A DNA stretch of 64,000 bases from Microbacterium thalli (GTDB lineage: Bacteria; Actinomycetota; Actinomycetes; Actinomycetales; Microbacteriaceae). The stretch spans positions 478,732 through 542,731 of the forward strand of contig NZ_JAQZCH010000001.1 in NCBI RefSeq assembly GCF_028737325.1, in the 5' to 3' direction. The notes under the pieces are model-generated. The model was not told the DNA's origin. It did not search any database and saw only the letters and a program-made list of their open reading frames with translations. This document shows, one piece after another, positions 34,320 through 43,778 of this stretch (the first letter of the stretch is position 1; each line of letters begins with the position of its first letter). A program made the translations under genes and the position numbers.

Positions 34320-36829
34320 GCGTCGATCCTCTCCCCTCGGCGGGCCGGCGGCGCCGCGGTCGGCAGCTCGACGACCATCGTGAGTCCGCCACCGGGCGTC
34401 TGTTCGGGGGTCAGCGTGCCCTGCATGCCCTCGGTGAACCCCTTCGACAGGGCCAGTCCGAGCCCGAGGCCCGTCGTGTTGTCGGCGTCGCCGAGACGTT
34501 GGAACGGCGCGAAGACATCGGCGTGACGCTCGACCGGGATGCCGGGGCCGTGGTCGATGACGCGGATCTGCGCGCGTCCGCCGAGGGCGCTCGTCGCGAT
34601 GCGCACAGCACCGCCGGCAGGGGCGTGCCGGTGCGCGTTGGCGAGCACGTTGACGACGACGCGCTGGAGCAGCACGGGGTCGGCGACGATCGGGGGCAGG
34701 TCTTCGTCGAGCGCGAGTTCGACGTCGCCGGGACCGAGCGCCAGCTCGTCGACGGCGGCGAGGACGACGTCGGCGGCATCCACCGGGCGCAGCGCGACGG
34801 CGAGGGCGCCGGCCTCGATGCGGCTGACGTCGAGCAGATCGGTCACGAGCGTCGTCAGCGCGTCGAGGCTCTCGCCGGCGGTGTCGAGCAGCTCCGCCCG
34901 GTCGGCCTCGCTCAGGGCCGGGCCGGCGGCGCGCAGCCCGCCCAGCGCCGCGACGGCCGCGGCCAGCGGGCGGCGCAGGTCGTGGCTGGCGGCCGAGAGC
35001 AGCGCGCTGCGCACGCGGTCGGTCTCGGCCAGCACCGTCGCCGTGCGCGCCGACTGCTGCAGATCGACCTGTTCGAGCGACGCCGCGAGCTGCGCCACGA
35101 CGACGTCGAGCAGGCGGCGCTCCGACCCGCCCAGCTCGCCGCCGTGCAGCTCGAGCACGGCCCGGTCCGACACGGGCACGCGCAGGTGCCGGTCGTCGCG
35201 CACCGGCTCGCCGTCGGCGGCGAGCACGGCTCCGTCGGTCGCGACGAGTCGGGCTCCCGACATCCCGAAGGCTTCGCGCGCCCGCGACACGAGCGCCGGG
35301 ATCGACCCGTCGCCGCGCAGCACGCTGCCGGCCACGGCGGCGAGGAGCTCGGCCTCGGCGGTCGCGCGGCGGGCGGCCCGGGTGCCCTTCGCCGCCTGAT
35401 CGACGATGACGCTGACGAGCAGCGCGATCACGACGTACAGTACGAGCGCCCACGCGTGCAGGGGGTCCGAGATCGTGACGGTGAACAGCGGCGCGACGAA
35501 GAAGAAGTCGAGGGTCACGCCCGACATCACGGCCGCGAAGACCGCGGGCCACAGTCCGCCCACGAGCGCGACGACGACGACGAGCAGCTGATATGCCAGC
35601 ACGTCGCTCGTGATCGATTCGGGGCTGCGCAGCGCGACCAGCAGCCAGGTCAGCAGCGGCCCGCCGGTCAGGGCCACGACGAAACCCAGGACGCGGCGAC
35701 GTACGCTCAACGCCCCGCCGGCGATGCGCGGCAGGGCGAAGCGTCCGCCCGCGGCGGCGTGGGTGACGACGTGCACGTCGATGTCGCCGGACTCGCGGAT
35801 GACCGTCGCGCCGATCCCGGGACCGGTGAGGGCGGCGGCCAGGCGGCCACGACGGCTGACGCCGACGACGAGCTGCGACGCGTTGACCGAGCGCGCGAAC
35901 TCGACGAGCGCGGCCGGGATGTCGTCGCCGACCACCTGGTGGTAGGTGCCCCCGAGCGACTCGACGAGAGCGCGCTGATCGGCCAGAGCCGCGGGATCGG
36001 CCGTCCGCAGCCCGTCCTGCCCCGAGACGTGGACGGCCAACAGCTCGCCGCCCGCCGACCGATCGACGATGCGTGCCCCGCGGCGGATCAACGTCTCGCC
36101 CTCGGGACCGCCGGTGAGGGCGACCACGACGCGCTCGCGCGCCTGCCACGTGCCCCGGATGCCGTGCTCGGCGCGGTAGTCCTTGAGGGCGCTGTCGACC
36201 TCGTCGGCCAGCCACAGCAGCGCGAGTTCGCGCAGCGCCGTGAGGTTGCCGAGGCGGAAGTAATTCGACAGCGCGGCGTCGATGCGCTCGGCGGGGTACA
36301 CGAGGCCGGCGGCGAGCCGGTCGCGCAGCGACGGCGGCGCGAGGTCGACCAGCTCGATCGGATCGGCCGAGCGCACGACGGCATCCGGCACCGTCTCGCG
36401 CTGCGCGATACCCGTGATCTGCTCGACGACGTCTCCGAGCGACTCGATGTGCTGCACATTGACGGTCGTGATGACGTCGATGCCCGCGTCGCGCAGCTCT
36501 TCGACGTCCTGCCAGCGCTTGTCGTTTCGCGACCCGCCGACGTTGGTGTGGGCGAGCTCGTCGACGAGGGCGACCCGCGGCGCCCGCGCGAGCACCGCCT
36601 CGAGGTCCATCTCGTCGAGCGCGACCCCCCGATGCTCGATGCGGCGCCGCGGGATCAGGGGGAGACCCACGGTCAACGCCGCGGTGGCGGCGCGCCCGTG
36701 GGTCTCGACCACGGCGATGACGACGTCGACGCCGGCATCCTGCAGCCGGCGGCCCTCTTCGAGCATCTCGTAGGTCTTGCCGACGCCCGGGGCCGCGCCC
36801 AGCAGCACCCGGAGCTTCCCGCGCTTCAC
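34316..36829 (-). CDS. kdpD: KdpD sensor histidine kinase
   Basis: 837 residues. The N-terminal KdpD domain (about 1-210) opens with the Walker-like RVLLGAAPGVGKTYEML. A universal-stress-like domain follows, then four helices (about 385-485) and a GAF-like segment. The histidine kinase core has the H-box LLSAASHDLRRPLAAAVA, N-box VVNVLANAHRHAP and G-boxes IDHGPGIP and GLGLGLALSKGF. Start is GTG, nine bases after kdpC. It senses potassium and phosphorylates KdpE. Confidence 0.95.
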   Translation of the reverse strand: MKRGKLRVLLGAAPGVGKTYEMLEEGRRLQDAGVDVVIAVVETHGRAATAALTVGLPLIPRRRIEHRGVALDEMDLEAVLARAPRVALVDELAHTNVGGSRNDKRWQDVEELRDAGIDVITTVNVQHIESLGDVVEQITGIAQRETVPDAVVRSADPIELVDLAPPSLRDRLAAGLVYPAERIDAALSNYFRLGNLTALRELALLWLADEVDSALKDYRAEHGIRGTWQARERVVVALTGGPEGETLIRRGARIVDRSAGGELLAVHVSGQDGLRTADPAALADQRALVESLGGTYHQVVGDDIPAALVEFARSVNASQLVVGVSRRGRLAAALTGPGIGATVIRESGDIDVHVVTHAAAGGRFALPRIAGGALSVRRRVLGFVVALTGGPLLTWLLVALRSPESITSDVLAYQLLVVVVALVGGLWPAVFAAVMSGVTLDFFFVAPLFTVTISDPLHAWALVLYVVIALLVSVIVDQAAKGTRAARRATAEAELLAAVAGSVLRGDGSIPALVSRAREAFGMSGARLVATDGAVLAADGEPVRDDRHLRVPVSDRAVLELHGGELGGSERRLLDVVVAQLAASLEQVDLQQSARTATVLAETDRVRSALLSAASHDLRRPLAAAVAALGGLRAAGPALSEADRAELLDTAGESLDALTTLVTDLLDVSRIEAGALAVALRPVDAADVVLAAVDELALGPGDVELALDEDLPPIVADPVLLQRVVVNVLANAHRHAPAGGAVRIATSALGGRAQIRVIDHGPGIPVERHADVFAPFQRLGDADNTTGLGLGLALSKGFTEGMQGTLTPEQTPGGGLTMVVELPTAAPPARRGERIDA

Positions 36830-36838
36830 GGGATCACC

Positions 36839-37462
36839 CTAGTTCCCGCCCGCGTCCGGAGCGACGCCATCGAGAGCGAGGTTCAGCTCGACGACGTTCA
36901 CCCGCGGCTCGCCGAGGAACCCCAGGTCTCGTCCCGCCGTGTGCGCGGCGACGAGCTCGCGCACCTCGGCCTCCGGCAGGCCGCGCTCGGCGGCGACGCG
37001 AGCCACCTGCAGTTCGGCGTAGGCGGGCGAGATGTGCGGGTCGAGGCCCGAGCCCGACGCGGTCACGGCATCGGCCGGCACCGCGTCGACCGCGACACCC
37101 TCGAGCGCGGCGACGGCTTCGCGCCGCTCCGCGACCGCGGCGACGAGGTCGGCGTTGTTCGGGCCCAGGTTCGAGCCGCTCGAGGCTGCCGCGTCGTAGC
37201 CGTCGCCGGCGGCCGAGGGACGGGACTGGAAGTACTGCGGCAGGGCCGCGCCGTCGGCATCCGTGAAGGACTGCCCGATGAGCGCCGAGCCGACGACCTC
37301 GCCGTCGGCGTCGCGCAGCAGCGAGCCGTTCGCCTGCGCGGGCATTGCGAGCCCGACCGCGGTGATGACGAGCGTGTAGCCGAGCCCGAGGACGAGGGTG
37401 AAGACGAGCATCGCGCGGACGGCGACCCCGGTCGTGCGGACGGCGGTGCGTGCGGTGGACAT
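36839..37462 (-). CDS. kdpC: potassium-transporting ATPase KdpC subunit
   Basis: 207 residues. One N-terminal membrane helix ([22 protein letters not shown]) precedes a periplasmic-side domain with the family motifs [48 protein letters not shown] and [17 protein letters not shown]-like [15 protein letters not shown]. It acts as the inner chaperone of the KdpFABC pump. It lies 21 bases after kdpB. Confidence 0.95.
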   Translation of the reverse strand: MSTARTAVRTTGVAVRAMLVFTLVLGLGYTLVITAVGLAMPAQANGSLLRDADGEVVGSALIGQSFTDADGAALPQYFQSRPSAAGDGYDAAASSGSNLGPNNADLVAAVAERREAVAALEGVAVDAVPADAVTASGSGLDPHISPAYAELQVARVAAERGLPEAEVRELVAAHTAGRDLGFLGEPRVNVVELNLALDGVAPDAGGN

Positions 37463-37483
37463 GACGTGACTCCAGACGCGGGC

Positions 37484-39652
37484 TCAGAAGCCCGGGATGA
37501 CGCTGACGACGAGGTCGATCAGCTTGATGCCGAGGAACGGGGCGACGACGCCGCCCACCCCGTACACGACGAGGTTGCGGCTGAGGATCGACGACGCGCT
37601 CGCCGCCCGGTACTTCACGCCCCGCAGGGCGAGGGGGATGAGCACGACGATGACGATCGCGTTGAAGACGATCGCGCTCGTGACGGCCGAGGCCGGCGAC
37701 GACAGCTGCATGATGTTCAGGGCCGCGAGGCCCGGGAACACGCCCATGAACATCGCCGGGATGATCGCGAAGTACTTGGCGATGTCGTTGGCGAGCGAGA
37801 ACGTCGTCAGCGCGCCGCGGGTGATGAGCAGCTGCTTGCCGATGCGCACGATGTCGATGAGCTTGGTCGGGTCGGAGTCGAGGTCGACCATGTTGCCGGC
37901 CTCCTTCGCGGCCGACGTGCCGGTGTTCATCGCGACGCCGACATCGGCCTGGGCCAGCGCCGGGGCGTCGTTCGTGCCGTCGCCGGTCATCGCGACGAGG
38001 TGTCCGCCCTCCTGCTCCTTGCGGATCAGCGCGAGCTTGTCTTCGGGGGTCGCCTCGGCGAGGTAGTCGTCGACGCCCGCCTCCTTCGCGATGGCCGCGG
38101 CGGTCAGCGGGTTGTCGCCCGTGATCATGACGGTGCGGATGCCCATCGAGCGCAGCTCCGCGAAGCGCTCGCGCAGCCCGTCCTTGACGACATCCTTCAG
38201 GTGGATGACGCCGAGCAGCCGGCCCGTCCCGTCCGCGTCGAGCGTCGCGACGGCGAGGGGCGTCCCACCCGACTGCGCGATCTCGTCGGCGATGCGCGAC
38301 AGCTCGGCGCGCGGGTCACCGGCCGCGGACGGCCCCGACGTCTCGAGCCACGCGAGCACCGACCCCGCGGCGCCCTTGCGCACCTGCGTGCCGTCCGGCA
38401 GGTCGACGCCGCTCATGCGGGTCTGTGCCGTGAACGCCACGGCGACGGCGTCGCGCGGCAGCTCCGCGACGATGTGCTGCGTCGCGGCGAGTTCGACCAC
38501 CGAGGTGCCCTCGGGCGTCGGGTCGGACAGGGACGACAGGGATGCCGCGCGCGCAAGCTCCGCGCCCTCGACACCGGGCATCGCGACGAACTCCGAGGCG
38601 CGGCGGTTGCCGTAGGTGATGGTGCCGGTCTTGTCGAGCAGGAGCGTCGTGACGTCTCCCGCTGCCTCGACGGCGCGGCCCGACATCGCCAGGACGTTGC
38701 GCTGCACGAGGCGGTCCATGCCCGCGATGCCGATCGCCGAGAGCAGGGCCCCGATCGTCGTGGGGATGAGGCAGACGAGCAAGGCGACCAGCACCGGGAT
38801 GCTCACGGGCGACGCGGCGTACGAGGCGATCGGGTTCATCGCGAGCACGACGACGACGAACACGATCGACAGGCTCGCCAGCAGGATGTTCAGCGCGATC
38901 TCGTTGGGCGTTCGCTGCCGGGCGGCGCCCTCGACGAGGGCGATCATCCGGTCGACGAACGTCTCGCCGGGCTTCGAGGTGATCTTCACGACGATGCGGT
39001 CCGACAGCACGCGGGTGCCGCCCGTGACGGCGCTGCGGTCGCCGCCGGACTCGCGAACGACGGGAGCCGACTCGCCCGTGATGGCCGACTCGTCGACCGT
39101 CGCGATGCCGTGCACGATGTCGCCGTCGCCGGGGATCAGCTCGCCCGTCTCGACCACGACGACGTCGCCCAGGCGAAGATCCGCCGACGGGACGTCCTGC
39201 GTCGCGGTCGTTCGCGCTGCGGCATCCTGTCGCTCGTCGTACGCGGTCACCCGGCGGGCGGTCGTCGTCGTGCGGGTCTGGCGCAGCGTCGCCGCCTGCG
39301 CCTTGCCGCGTCCCTCGGCGACCGATTCGGCCACGTTCGCGAAGAACACCGTCAGCCAGAGCCAGACGGCGATGCCCCACGTGAAGCCGGTCGGCACAGC
39401 CGTGCCGCCCGAGGCTTCGGGGCCGCCGAGGAACGGCTCCGCGATCGCGATCGCGGTGGTCAGCGCGGCGCCGACCCAGACGAGGAACATGACGGGGTTG
39501 CGCCACTGCGCGGCCGGGTTCAGCTTGCGCGCGGCACCGGGAAGCGCCGCGACGAGCTGCTCGGCGCTGAAGGCCCGCCGGTTGCGGGGCGCACCCGAGG
39601 CCGGCGACGGTTCCGTCGACGCGGGGCGGGAATCGGTCAGGGAGACAGACAT
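37484..39652 (-). CDS. kdpB: potassium-transporting P-type ATPase KdpB subunit
   Basis: 722 residues, the catalytic P-type ATPase of the pump. The phosphorylation motif [13 protein letters not shown] is present, as are TGES in the actuator domain ([11 protein letters not shown]), KGA in the nucleotide domain and the hinge [21 protein letters not shown]. The gene begins at ATG 39652, sharing one base with the kdpA stop. An N-terminal extension of ~40 Ala/Pro/Ser residues precedes the first helix, as in other actinobacteria. Confidence 0.97.
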   Translation of the reverse strand: MSVSLTDSRPASTEPSPASGAPRNRRAFSAEQLVAALPGAARKLNPAAQWRNPVMFLVWVGAALTTAIAIAEPFLGGPEASGGTAVPTGFTWGIAVWLWLTVFFANVAESVAEGRGKAQAATLRQTRTTTTARRVTAYDERQDAAARTTATQDVPSADLRLGDVVVVETGELIPGDGDIVHGIATVDESAITGESAPVVRESGGDRSAVTGGTRVLSDRIVVKITSKPGETFVDRMIALVEGAARQRTPNEIALNILLASLSIVFVVVVLAMNPIASYAASPVSIPVLVALLVCLIPTTIGALLSAIGIAGMDRLVQRNVLAMSGRAVEAAGDVTTLLLDKTGTITYGNRRASEFVAMPGVEGAELARAASLSSLSDPTPEGTSVVELAATQHIVAELPRDAVAVAFTAQTRMSGVDLPDGTQVRKGAAGSVLAWLETSGPSAAGDPRAELSRIADEIAQSGGTPLAVATLDADGTGRLLGVIHLKDVVKDGLRERFAELRSMGIRTVMITGDNPLTAAAIAKEAGVDDYLAEATPEDKLALIRKEQEGGHLVAMTGDGTNDAPALAQADVGVAMNTGTSAAKEAGNMVDLDSDPTKLIDIVRIGKQLLITRGALTTFSLANDIAKYFAIIPAMFMGVFPGLAALNIMQLSSPASAVTSAIVFNAIVIVVLIPLALRGVKYRAASASSILSRNLVVYGVGGVVAPFLGIKLIDLVVSVIPGF

Positions 39653-41334
39653 CAGGAGAGTCCTTCGGCGAGAGGTCCGAGGGTGAGGACCGGGAAGTAG
39701 GTGAGCGCGGTGATGATGACGACCACGCCGGCGAGCAGGCCCGCGAACTGCGGGCGGTGCGTCGGCAGGGTGCCGGCGCTCGAGGGCACCTTGTCCTGCG
39801 CGGCGAGGGACCCGGCCAGGGCGAGCACGAGCACGATCGGGATGAAGCGGCCGAGCAGCATCGCGACACCCAGGGCCGTGTTGAACCACGGGGTGTTGGC
39901 GGTGATGCCCGCGAAGGCCGAGCCGTTGTTGTTGGCCGCCGAGGTGAACGCGTAGAGCACTTCGCTCAGGCCGTGGACGCCGGGGTTCCAGATCGAGGTG
40001 CCCTCGACGTCCTCGCGGACGGCGGGGATCGCGAAGCTCAGCGCCGTGCCCGCGAGCACGAGCGTCGGGGTCACGAGGATGTACAGGCTCGCGAGCTTGA
40101 TCTCGCGCGGGCCGATCTTCTTGCCGAGGTACTCGGGCGTCCGGCCGATGAGCAGGCCGCCGACGAACACCGCGATGACCGCGAGCACCAGCATCCCGTA
40201 CAGGCCCGAGCCGACGCCGCCCGGGGCGATCTCGCCGAGCATCATGTTGAGCATCGGCAGCATGCCGCCCAGCGGCGTGTAGCTGTCGAGCATCGAGTTC
40301 ACCGCGCCCGTCGAGGTGAGGGTGGAGGTCGCGTTGAACAGCGCCGACGCGGCGATGCCGAAGCGCGCTTCCTTGCCCTCCATCGCCGCACCGGCGAGCT
40401 GCGTGGCCGTGCCGCCGCCGGCGACCTCGGCCCACGTGCCGAGCGCCAGCGACGCGACGAACAGTCCCGCCATGACCGCGACGATCGCGTAGCCCTGTCG
40501 GTCGTCGCCGACGATGCGGCCGAACGCCCGCGGCATGGCGAACGGGATGACCAGCATCAGGAAGACCTCGAAGAGGTTCGTCCACGGCGTGGGGTTCTCG
40601 AACGGGTGCGCCGAGTTCGCGTTGAAGAACCCGCCGCCGTTCGTGCCGAGCAGCTTGATGGCCTCCTGGCTCGCCACCGGGCCGCCGGGGATCGACTGCG
40701 TCGCGCCGGCGACGGTCTGCACGTCGGCGAACCCGGCGACGTTCTGGACGACGCCGCCCGCGAGCAGCACGACGGCCGCGATGACCGCCATCGGCAGCAG
40801 GATGCGGGTGAGCCCGCGGACGAGGTCGACCCAGAAGTTGCCGATGGTGCCCGAGCGGCGGTACGCGAAACCGCGCACCAGGGCGATCGCGACGGCCATG
40901 CCGACGGCGGCCGAGACGAAATTCTGCACGGCGAGGCCGGCGAACTGCACCGTGTAGCCGAGCGTGACGTCAGGCGAGTACGACTGCCAGTTCGTGTTGG
41001 CCACGAACGAGATGGCGGTGTTGAACGAGAGGTGCTCGCTCGGCGCGGGCAGCCCGAGGCTGAACGGCAGCAGCGGCTGGACGCGCTGCAGCGCGTAGAC
41101 GAGCACGACGCCCACGAGCGAGAACAGCAGCACGCCGCGGGCGTACGCCTGCCAGGTCTGCTCGGCCCGCGGGTCGACCCCGATCAGGCGGTAGGTGCCG
41201 CGCTCGAGGGCGAGGTCGCGCGGCGACGTGTAGACGCGGGCGATGTAGTCGCCGAGCGGGCGGTACAGCAGGACGAGGATGAGGGCGAGGGTCGCGATCT
41301 GAAGCGATGCGAACCCGATCTGCGCGGCATCCAC
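39652..41334 (-). CDS. kdpA: potassium-transporting ATPase KdpA subunit
   Basis: 560 residues, ten helices, the K+ channel-like subunit. Selectivity-filter type loops can be seen: [54 protein letters not shown] and [14 protein letters not shown]. It begins with GTG at 41334, two bases after the kdpF stop, and ends with a TGATG junction into kdpB. Confidence 0.97.
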   Translation of the reverse strand: MDAAQIGFASLQIATLALILVLLYRPLGDYIARVYTSPRDLALERGTYRLIGVDPRAEQTWQAYARGVLLFSLVGVVLVYALQRVQPLLPFSLGLPAPSEHLSFNTAISFVANTNWQSYSPDVTLGYTVQFAGLAVQNFVSAAVGMAVAIALVRGFAYRRSGTIGNFWVDLVRGLTRILLPMAVIAAVVLLAGGVVQNVAGFADVQTVAGATQSIPGGPVASQEAIKLLGTNGGGFFNANSAHPFENPTPWTNLFEVFLMLVIPFAMPRAFGRIVGDDRQGYAIVAVMAGLFVASLALGTWAEVAGGGTATQLAGAAMEGKEARFGIAASALFNATSTLTSTGAVNSMLDSYTPLGGMLPMLNMMLGEIAPGGVGSGLYGMLVLAVIAVFVGGLLIGRTPEYLGKKIGPREIKLASLYILVTPTLVLAGTALSFAIPAVREDVEGTSIWNPGVHGLSEVLYAFTSAANNNGSAFAGITANTPWFNTALGVAMLLGRFIPIVLVLALAGSLAAQDKVPSSAGTLPTHRPQFAGLLAGVVVIITALTYFPVLTLGPLAEGLS

Positions 41335-41335
41335 G

Positions 41336-41422
41336 TCAGAACCGCTCGGGACGCACGAGAGCGACGACGAGGTAGACGATGGCGCCGATCGCGAGCCCGG
41401 CCGCCAGGAGGGAGAAGAACAT
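41336..41422 (-). CDS. kdpF: KdpF, small stabilising subunit
   Basis: 28 residues, one hydrophobic helix ([20 protein letters not shown]) ending in LVRPERF, the family C-terminus. KdpF binds lipid-facing sides of KdpA and stabilises the complex. It is coupled at both sides: its ATG shares a base with the stop of an upstream micro-gene, and its own stop lies just before the kdpA GTG. Confidence 0.92.
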   Translation of the reverse strand: MFFSLLAAGLAIGAIVYLVVALVRPERF

Positions 41423-41505
41423 CACAGCTTCTCGACCCCCCGGGCGACGAGGCCGACGACGGCGAAGAGCGCGAGGATCGCGGCGAGGTAGATGACATCG
41501 AGCAC
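41422..41505 (-). CDS. 27-residue membrane peptide leading the kdp operon
   Basis: A GTG-started micro-gene (GTG at 41505, stop at 41424-41422) whose TGA overlaps the kdpF ATG. The product is one hydrophobic helix LDVIYLAAILALFAVVGLVA followed by the basic-acidic end RGVEKL. Similar micro-genes sit ahead of kdpF or kdpA in other bacteria, usually unnamed. The coupling and the helix argue for a real subunit or leader peptide. No clear Shine-Dalgarno was found. Confidence 0.6.
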   Translation of the reverse strand: MLDVIYLAAILALFAVVGLVARGVEKL

Positions 41506-41546
41506 GAGATCCGATGCAACACCCGGCCGGACGCCGCGGCCGCGAT

Positions 41547-41596
41547 CCTCACGCTATCCATACGCCCCCGCCGTCGCTCCTCACGCACCCCTCACG
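41547..41596 (-). promoter_or_regulatory. candidate KdpE binding repeats
   Basis: CGTGAGG on the - strand occurs three times: at 41596-41590, 41585-41579 and 41553-41547. The first two are 11 bases apart and the third is 32 bases further, so all are on one face of the helix. Direct repeats at an 11-base step are typical for OmpR-family regulators. The repeats start 42 bases upstream of the first coding start of the kdp operon. Confidence 0.45.
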
Positions 41597-41626
41597 GTCG
41601 GGCGCGGGGCGACGGCCGGCGCCGGC

Positions 41627-41839
41627 TCAGCCGAGGGGCGAGGCCTCGTCGTCGATGACGCCGATGCCGACGGCGTGGTGGCTCGGCTCCTCGTCCTTCT
41701 TCTCGGGTGCTTTGGGCTCTTCGCCCGGCTCCTTCGCGACGCTGGGCTCCTGGAGCTCCTCGGTCGACGGGTTCTCCTCGGGGGAGTGCTGAGCGCCCTC
41801 GTCGGTGTGCTCGGCTTCGTTGTCGTGGTGATCGGTCAT
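41627..41839 (-). CDS. small acidic hydrophilic protein
   Basis: 70 residues, extremely rich in Glu, Asp, His, Pro and Lys (EEPKAPEKKDEEPSHHA), without hydrophobic segments, ending GIGVIDDEASPLG. GGGAGAACGAC precedes ATG 41839. It is likely intrinsically disordered. No function is known. It stands alone between kdp and the divergent zinc-finger gene. Confidence 0.7.
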   Translation of the reverse strand: MTDHHDNEAEHTDEGAQHSPEENPSTEELQEPSVAKEPGEEPKAPEKKDEEPSHHAVGIGVIDDEASPLG

Positions 41840-41912
41840 GTCGTTCTCCCTTCCGCGTCCAGCCTGCGCCCGCGCGGGCCGCGGTGTCACCGGCTTGACG
41901 TAGGGTCGCGGG

Positions 41913-42248
41913 ATGGATCCGAAAGCGCGCCTCGACGAGCGTGCGCGCGAGCTCACGGCGTTGCTCGCGCGGCTGAGCGCCGACGACGACAGCCTGCGCC
42001 ACGACCGCGCGGATGCCACCGCCGACGACGAGCACGACCCCGAGGGGTCGACGCTGTCGGGCGAGTGGCAGCGGGTCGAGGCGCTGCAGCGCGGTGCGCG
42101 CGCCGAGCTCGCCGAGGTCGAGGCCTCGCTCGCCCGCGTCGCCGCCGGCACCTATGGCGTGTGCGAGAGCTGCGGCCGCGGCATCCCGGTCGAGCGCCTC
42201 GAGGTGCGGCCCCACGCGACGATGTGCGTCGACTGCGCCTCCCGCTGA
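41913..42248 (+). CDS. DksA/TraR-type C4 zinc-finger protein
   Basis: 111 residues: an N-terminal helical hairpin (RARELTALLARLSADDDSLRHDRA ... EVEASLARVAAGTYG) and a C-terminal zinc finger with CESCG and CVDC as the four ligands. Proteins of this type bind RNA polymerase through the secondary channel in stress control. The DksA coiled-coil tip acidic pair is not clearly conserved. TAGGGT at 41901-41906 ends 6 bases before the ATG and no ribosome site exists, so the mRNA is probably leaderless. Confidence 0.9.
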   Translation: MDPKARLDERARELTALLARLSADDDSLRHDRADATADDEHDPEGSTLSGEWQRVEALQRGARAELAEVEASLARVAAGTYGVCESCGRGIPVERLEVRPHATMCVDCASR

Positions 42249-42299
42249 GCCGGAGCGCTGAGCTGCACGGGGGCCGGAGCGCCGATGCCGGTCGGACTG

Positions 42300-42343
42300 T
42301 TGACACCGCCCGCTCGCGGTCCTAACGTACAACCAAATGGTTG
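42300..42343 (+). promoter_or_regulatory. arsR promoter with operator overlapping the start codon
   Basis: TTGACA (42300-42305) and TAACGT (42323-42328) are separated by exactly 17 bases and form the best consensus promoter in the window. CAACCA-AA-TGGTTG (42330-42343) is a perfect dyad covering the predicted start of transcription and the ATG at 42337. A repressor bound there would block initiation. Confidence 0.7.
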
Positions 42344-42702
42344 CACGAAATGATCCCCGGCCGAGTGAGCGGAGCGAGCTGAGCGATGACGACATCGACC
42401 GCCTGTTCCACGCCCTCGCGACCGCGACGCGGCGCGACATCCTGCGGCGCACGATCGAGCGCGAGCAGTCGGTGTCGGCCCTCGCGGTCGACTACGACAT
42501 GTCGTTCGCGGCGGTGCAGAAGCATGTCGGCGTGCTCGAGACCGCCGGCCTCATCGTCAAGCGGGCCGAGGGGCGCGAGCGCCTCGTGCGCGCGGATCCG
42601 GCGATGATCGCCCGCGCCCGGGCCCTGCTCGCCCGCTACGAAGACCTCTGGCGGGCCCGCGTCGACCGCCTCGACGCGCTGCTCGCCGAGCCCGAAGACT
42701 GA
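42337..42702 (+). CDS. ArsR family winged-helix regulator
   Basis: 121 residues. The HTH region LFHALATATRRDILRRTIEREQSVSALAVDYDMSFAAVQKHVGVLETAGLIVKRAEGRERLV is the ArsR type that lacks metal-binding cysteines. Such regulators usually partner an SRPBCC (AHSA1) protein, which is exactly the next gene, 44 bases on. The ATG lies inside the dyad that is its likely operator. The message would have at most two untranslated bases. Confidence 0.92.
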   Translation: MVARNDPRPSERSELSDDDIDRLFHALATATRRDILRRTIEREQSVSALAVDYDMSFAAVQKHVGVLETAGLIVKRAEGRERLVRADPAMIARARALLARYEDLWRARVDRLDALLAEPED

Positions 42703-42746
42703 CCTGACCCCACCCACCTCGCCGTATTCGTTCGAAGGAGAATCCG

Positions 42747-43724
42747 ATGCCCGTCACCGACATCACCACCGATGCCGAGAACCTCACCATGACCCTCGTC
42801 GCCGACGTCGCCGCGCCCGTCGACCGGCTGTGGCGCGCGTTCACGCAGCCGGCGCAGCTCGAGCGCTTCTGGGGCCCTCCGGGCTGGCCGGCGACGTTCA
42901 CCCGCTTCGACTTCGTCGCCGGCGGCCGCGCCCAGTACGCCATGACAAGCCCGCAGGGCGAGAAGTCGCGCGGCACGTGGGAGTTCATCGCGATCGACGA
43001 AGGCCGCAGCTTCGAGGTGCTCGACGCGTTCGCCGACGAGAACGGCGACCCGATGGAGCAGTTCCCCGCGATGCGGATGATCTTCTCGTTCGACGAGACC
43101 GACGCCGGCTCGCGCCTGACGAACGTGACCTACTTCACGTCGGCCGAGGGTCTCGAGCAGGTCATCGCGATGGGTGCGATCGAGGGCTCGCGCCTGGCGA
43201 TGGGACAGCTGGATGCCGTCGTGCAAGACCTGCGCTCGTTCGCGCAGGGCCGCGGCACGAGCACCGAGCTGCTCGACGACACGCACGTGCGCATCACCCG
43301 GCTGATCGACGGCCCGCGCGACCTCGTCTGGCGGGCGCACCATGAGACCGAGCTGCTGAAGAAGTGGATGCTCGGCCCCGACGGCTGGTCGATGACGGTC
43401 GCCGAGCCCGCCACCGAGGTGGGTGCCAGCTACCGCTACGGGTGGGAGCAGGACGGCGCCCCCGAGACGGCGTTCGGTTTCGAGGGCGAGTTGCTCCAGC
43501 TCGACGCGCCTCGACGCGAGGTCACCACCGAGCGGATGTCGGGCACCGAAGGCCCCGCCACGATCAACGACCTGCAGCTGTACGAAGAGGACGGCGCCAC
43601 GCTCCTGACGCTGCTGATCGAGTACCCCGACAAGGACACCCGCGACATGATCCTCGCCACCGGGATGGCCGACGGCATGGAGGCCTCGTACGCGCGTCTC
43701 GAATCGGCGGTGGTCGGCGCCTGA
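42747..43724 (+). CDS. tandem SRPBCC (AHSA1-like) domain protein
   Basis: 325 residues holding two START-like hot-dog-cavity domains. The first (about 8-165) starts LTMTLVADVAAPVDRLWRAFTQPAQLERFWGPPGWP. The second (about 170-320) starts HVRITRLIDGPRDLVWRAHHETELLKKWMLGPDGW. Each contains the family core W-R-A-x-T/H. These bind hydrophobic ligands, often in pairs with ArsR regulators. AAGGAGAATCC precedes the ATG. Ligand is unknown. Confidence 0.9.
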   Translation: MPVTDITTDAENLTMTLVADVAAPVDRLWRAFTQPAQLERFWGPPGWPATFTRFDFVAGGRAQYAMTSPQGEKSRGTWEFIAIDEGRSFEVLDAFADENGDPMEQFPAMRMIFSFDETDAGSRLTNVTYFTSAEGLEQVIAMGAIEGSRLAMGQLDAVVQDLRSFAQGRGTSTELLDDTHVRITRLIDGPRDLVWRAHHETELLKKWMLGPDGWSMTVAEPATEVGASYRYGWEQDGAPETAFGFEGELLQLDAPRREVTTERMSGTEGPATINDLQLYEEDGATLLTLLIEYPDKDTRDMILATGMADGMEASYARLESAVVGA

Positions 43725-43778
43725 CGCCGCGCTCACCGTCGGCACCCGCGCGGGCCGCCGCGCTGCCAGGATGATCTG

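Noticed and set aside
34499-39700. An open frame of more than 1700 codons on the + strand opposite kdpDCB
   Set aside because: It is antisense to well-supported genes, its product is low-complexity Arg/Asp/Glu/Gly/Val-rich sequence, and such frames are expected when third codon positions are nearly all G or C. Many similar antisense frames in the window were left out for the same reason.
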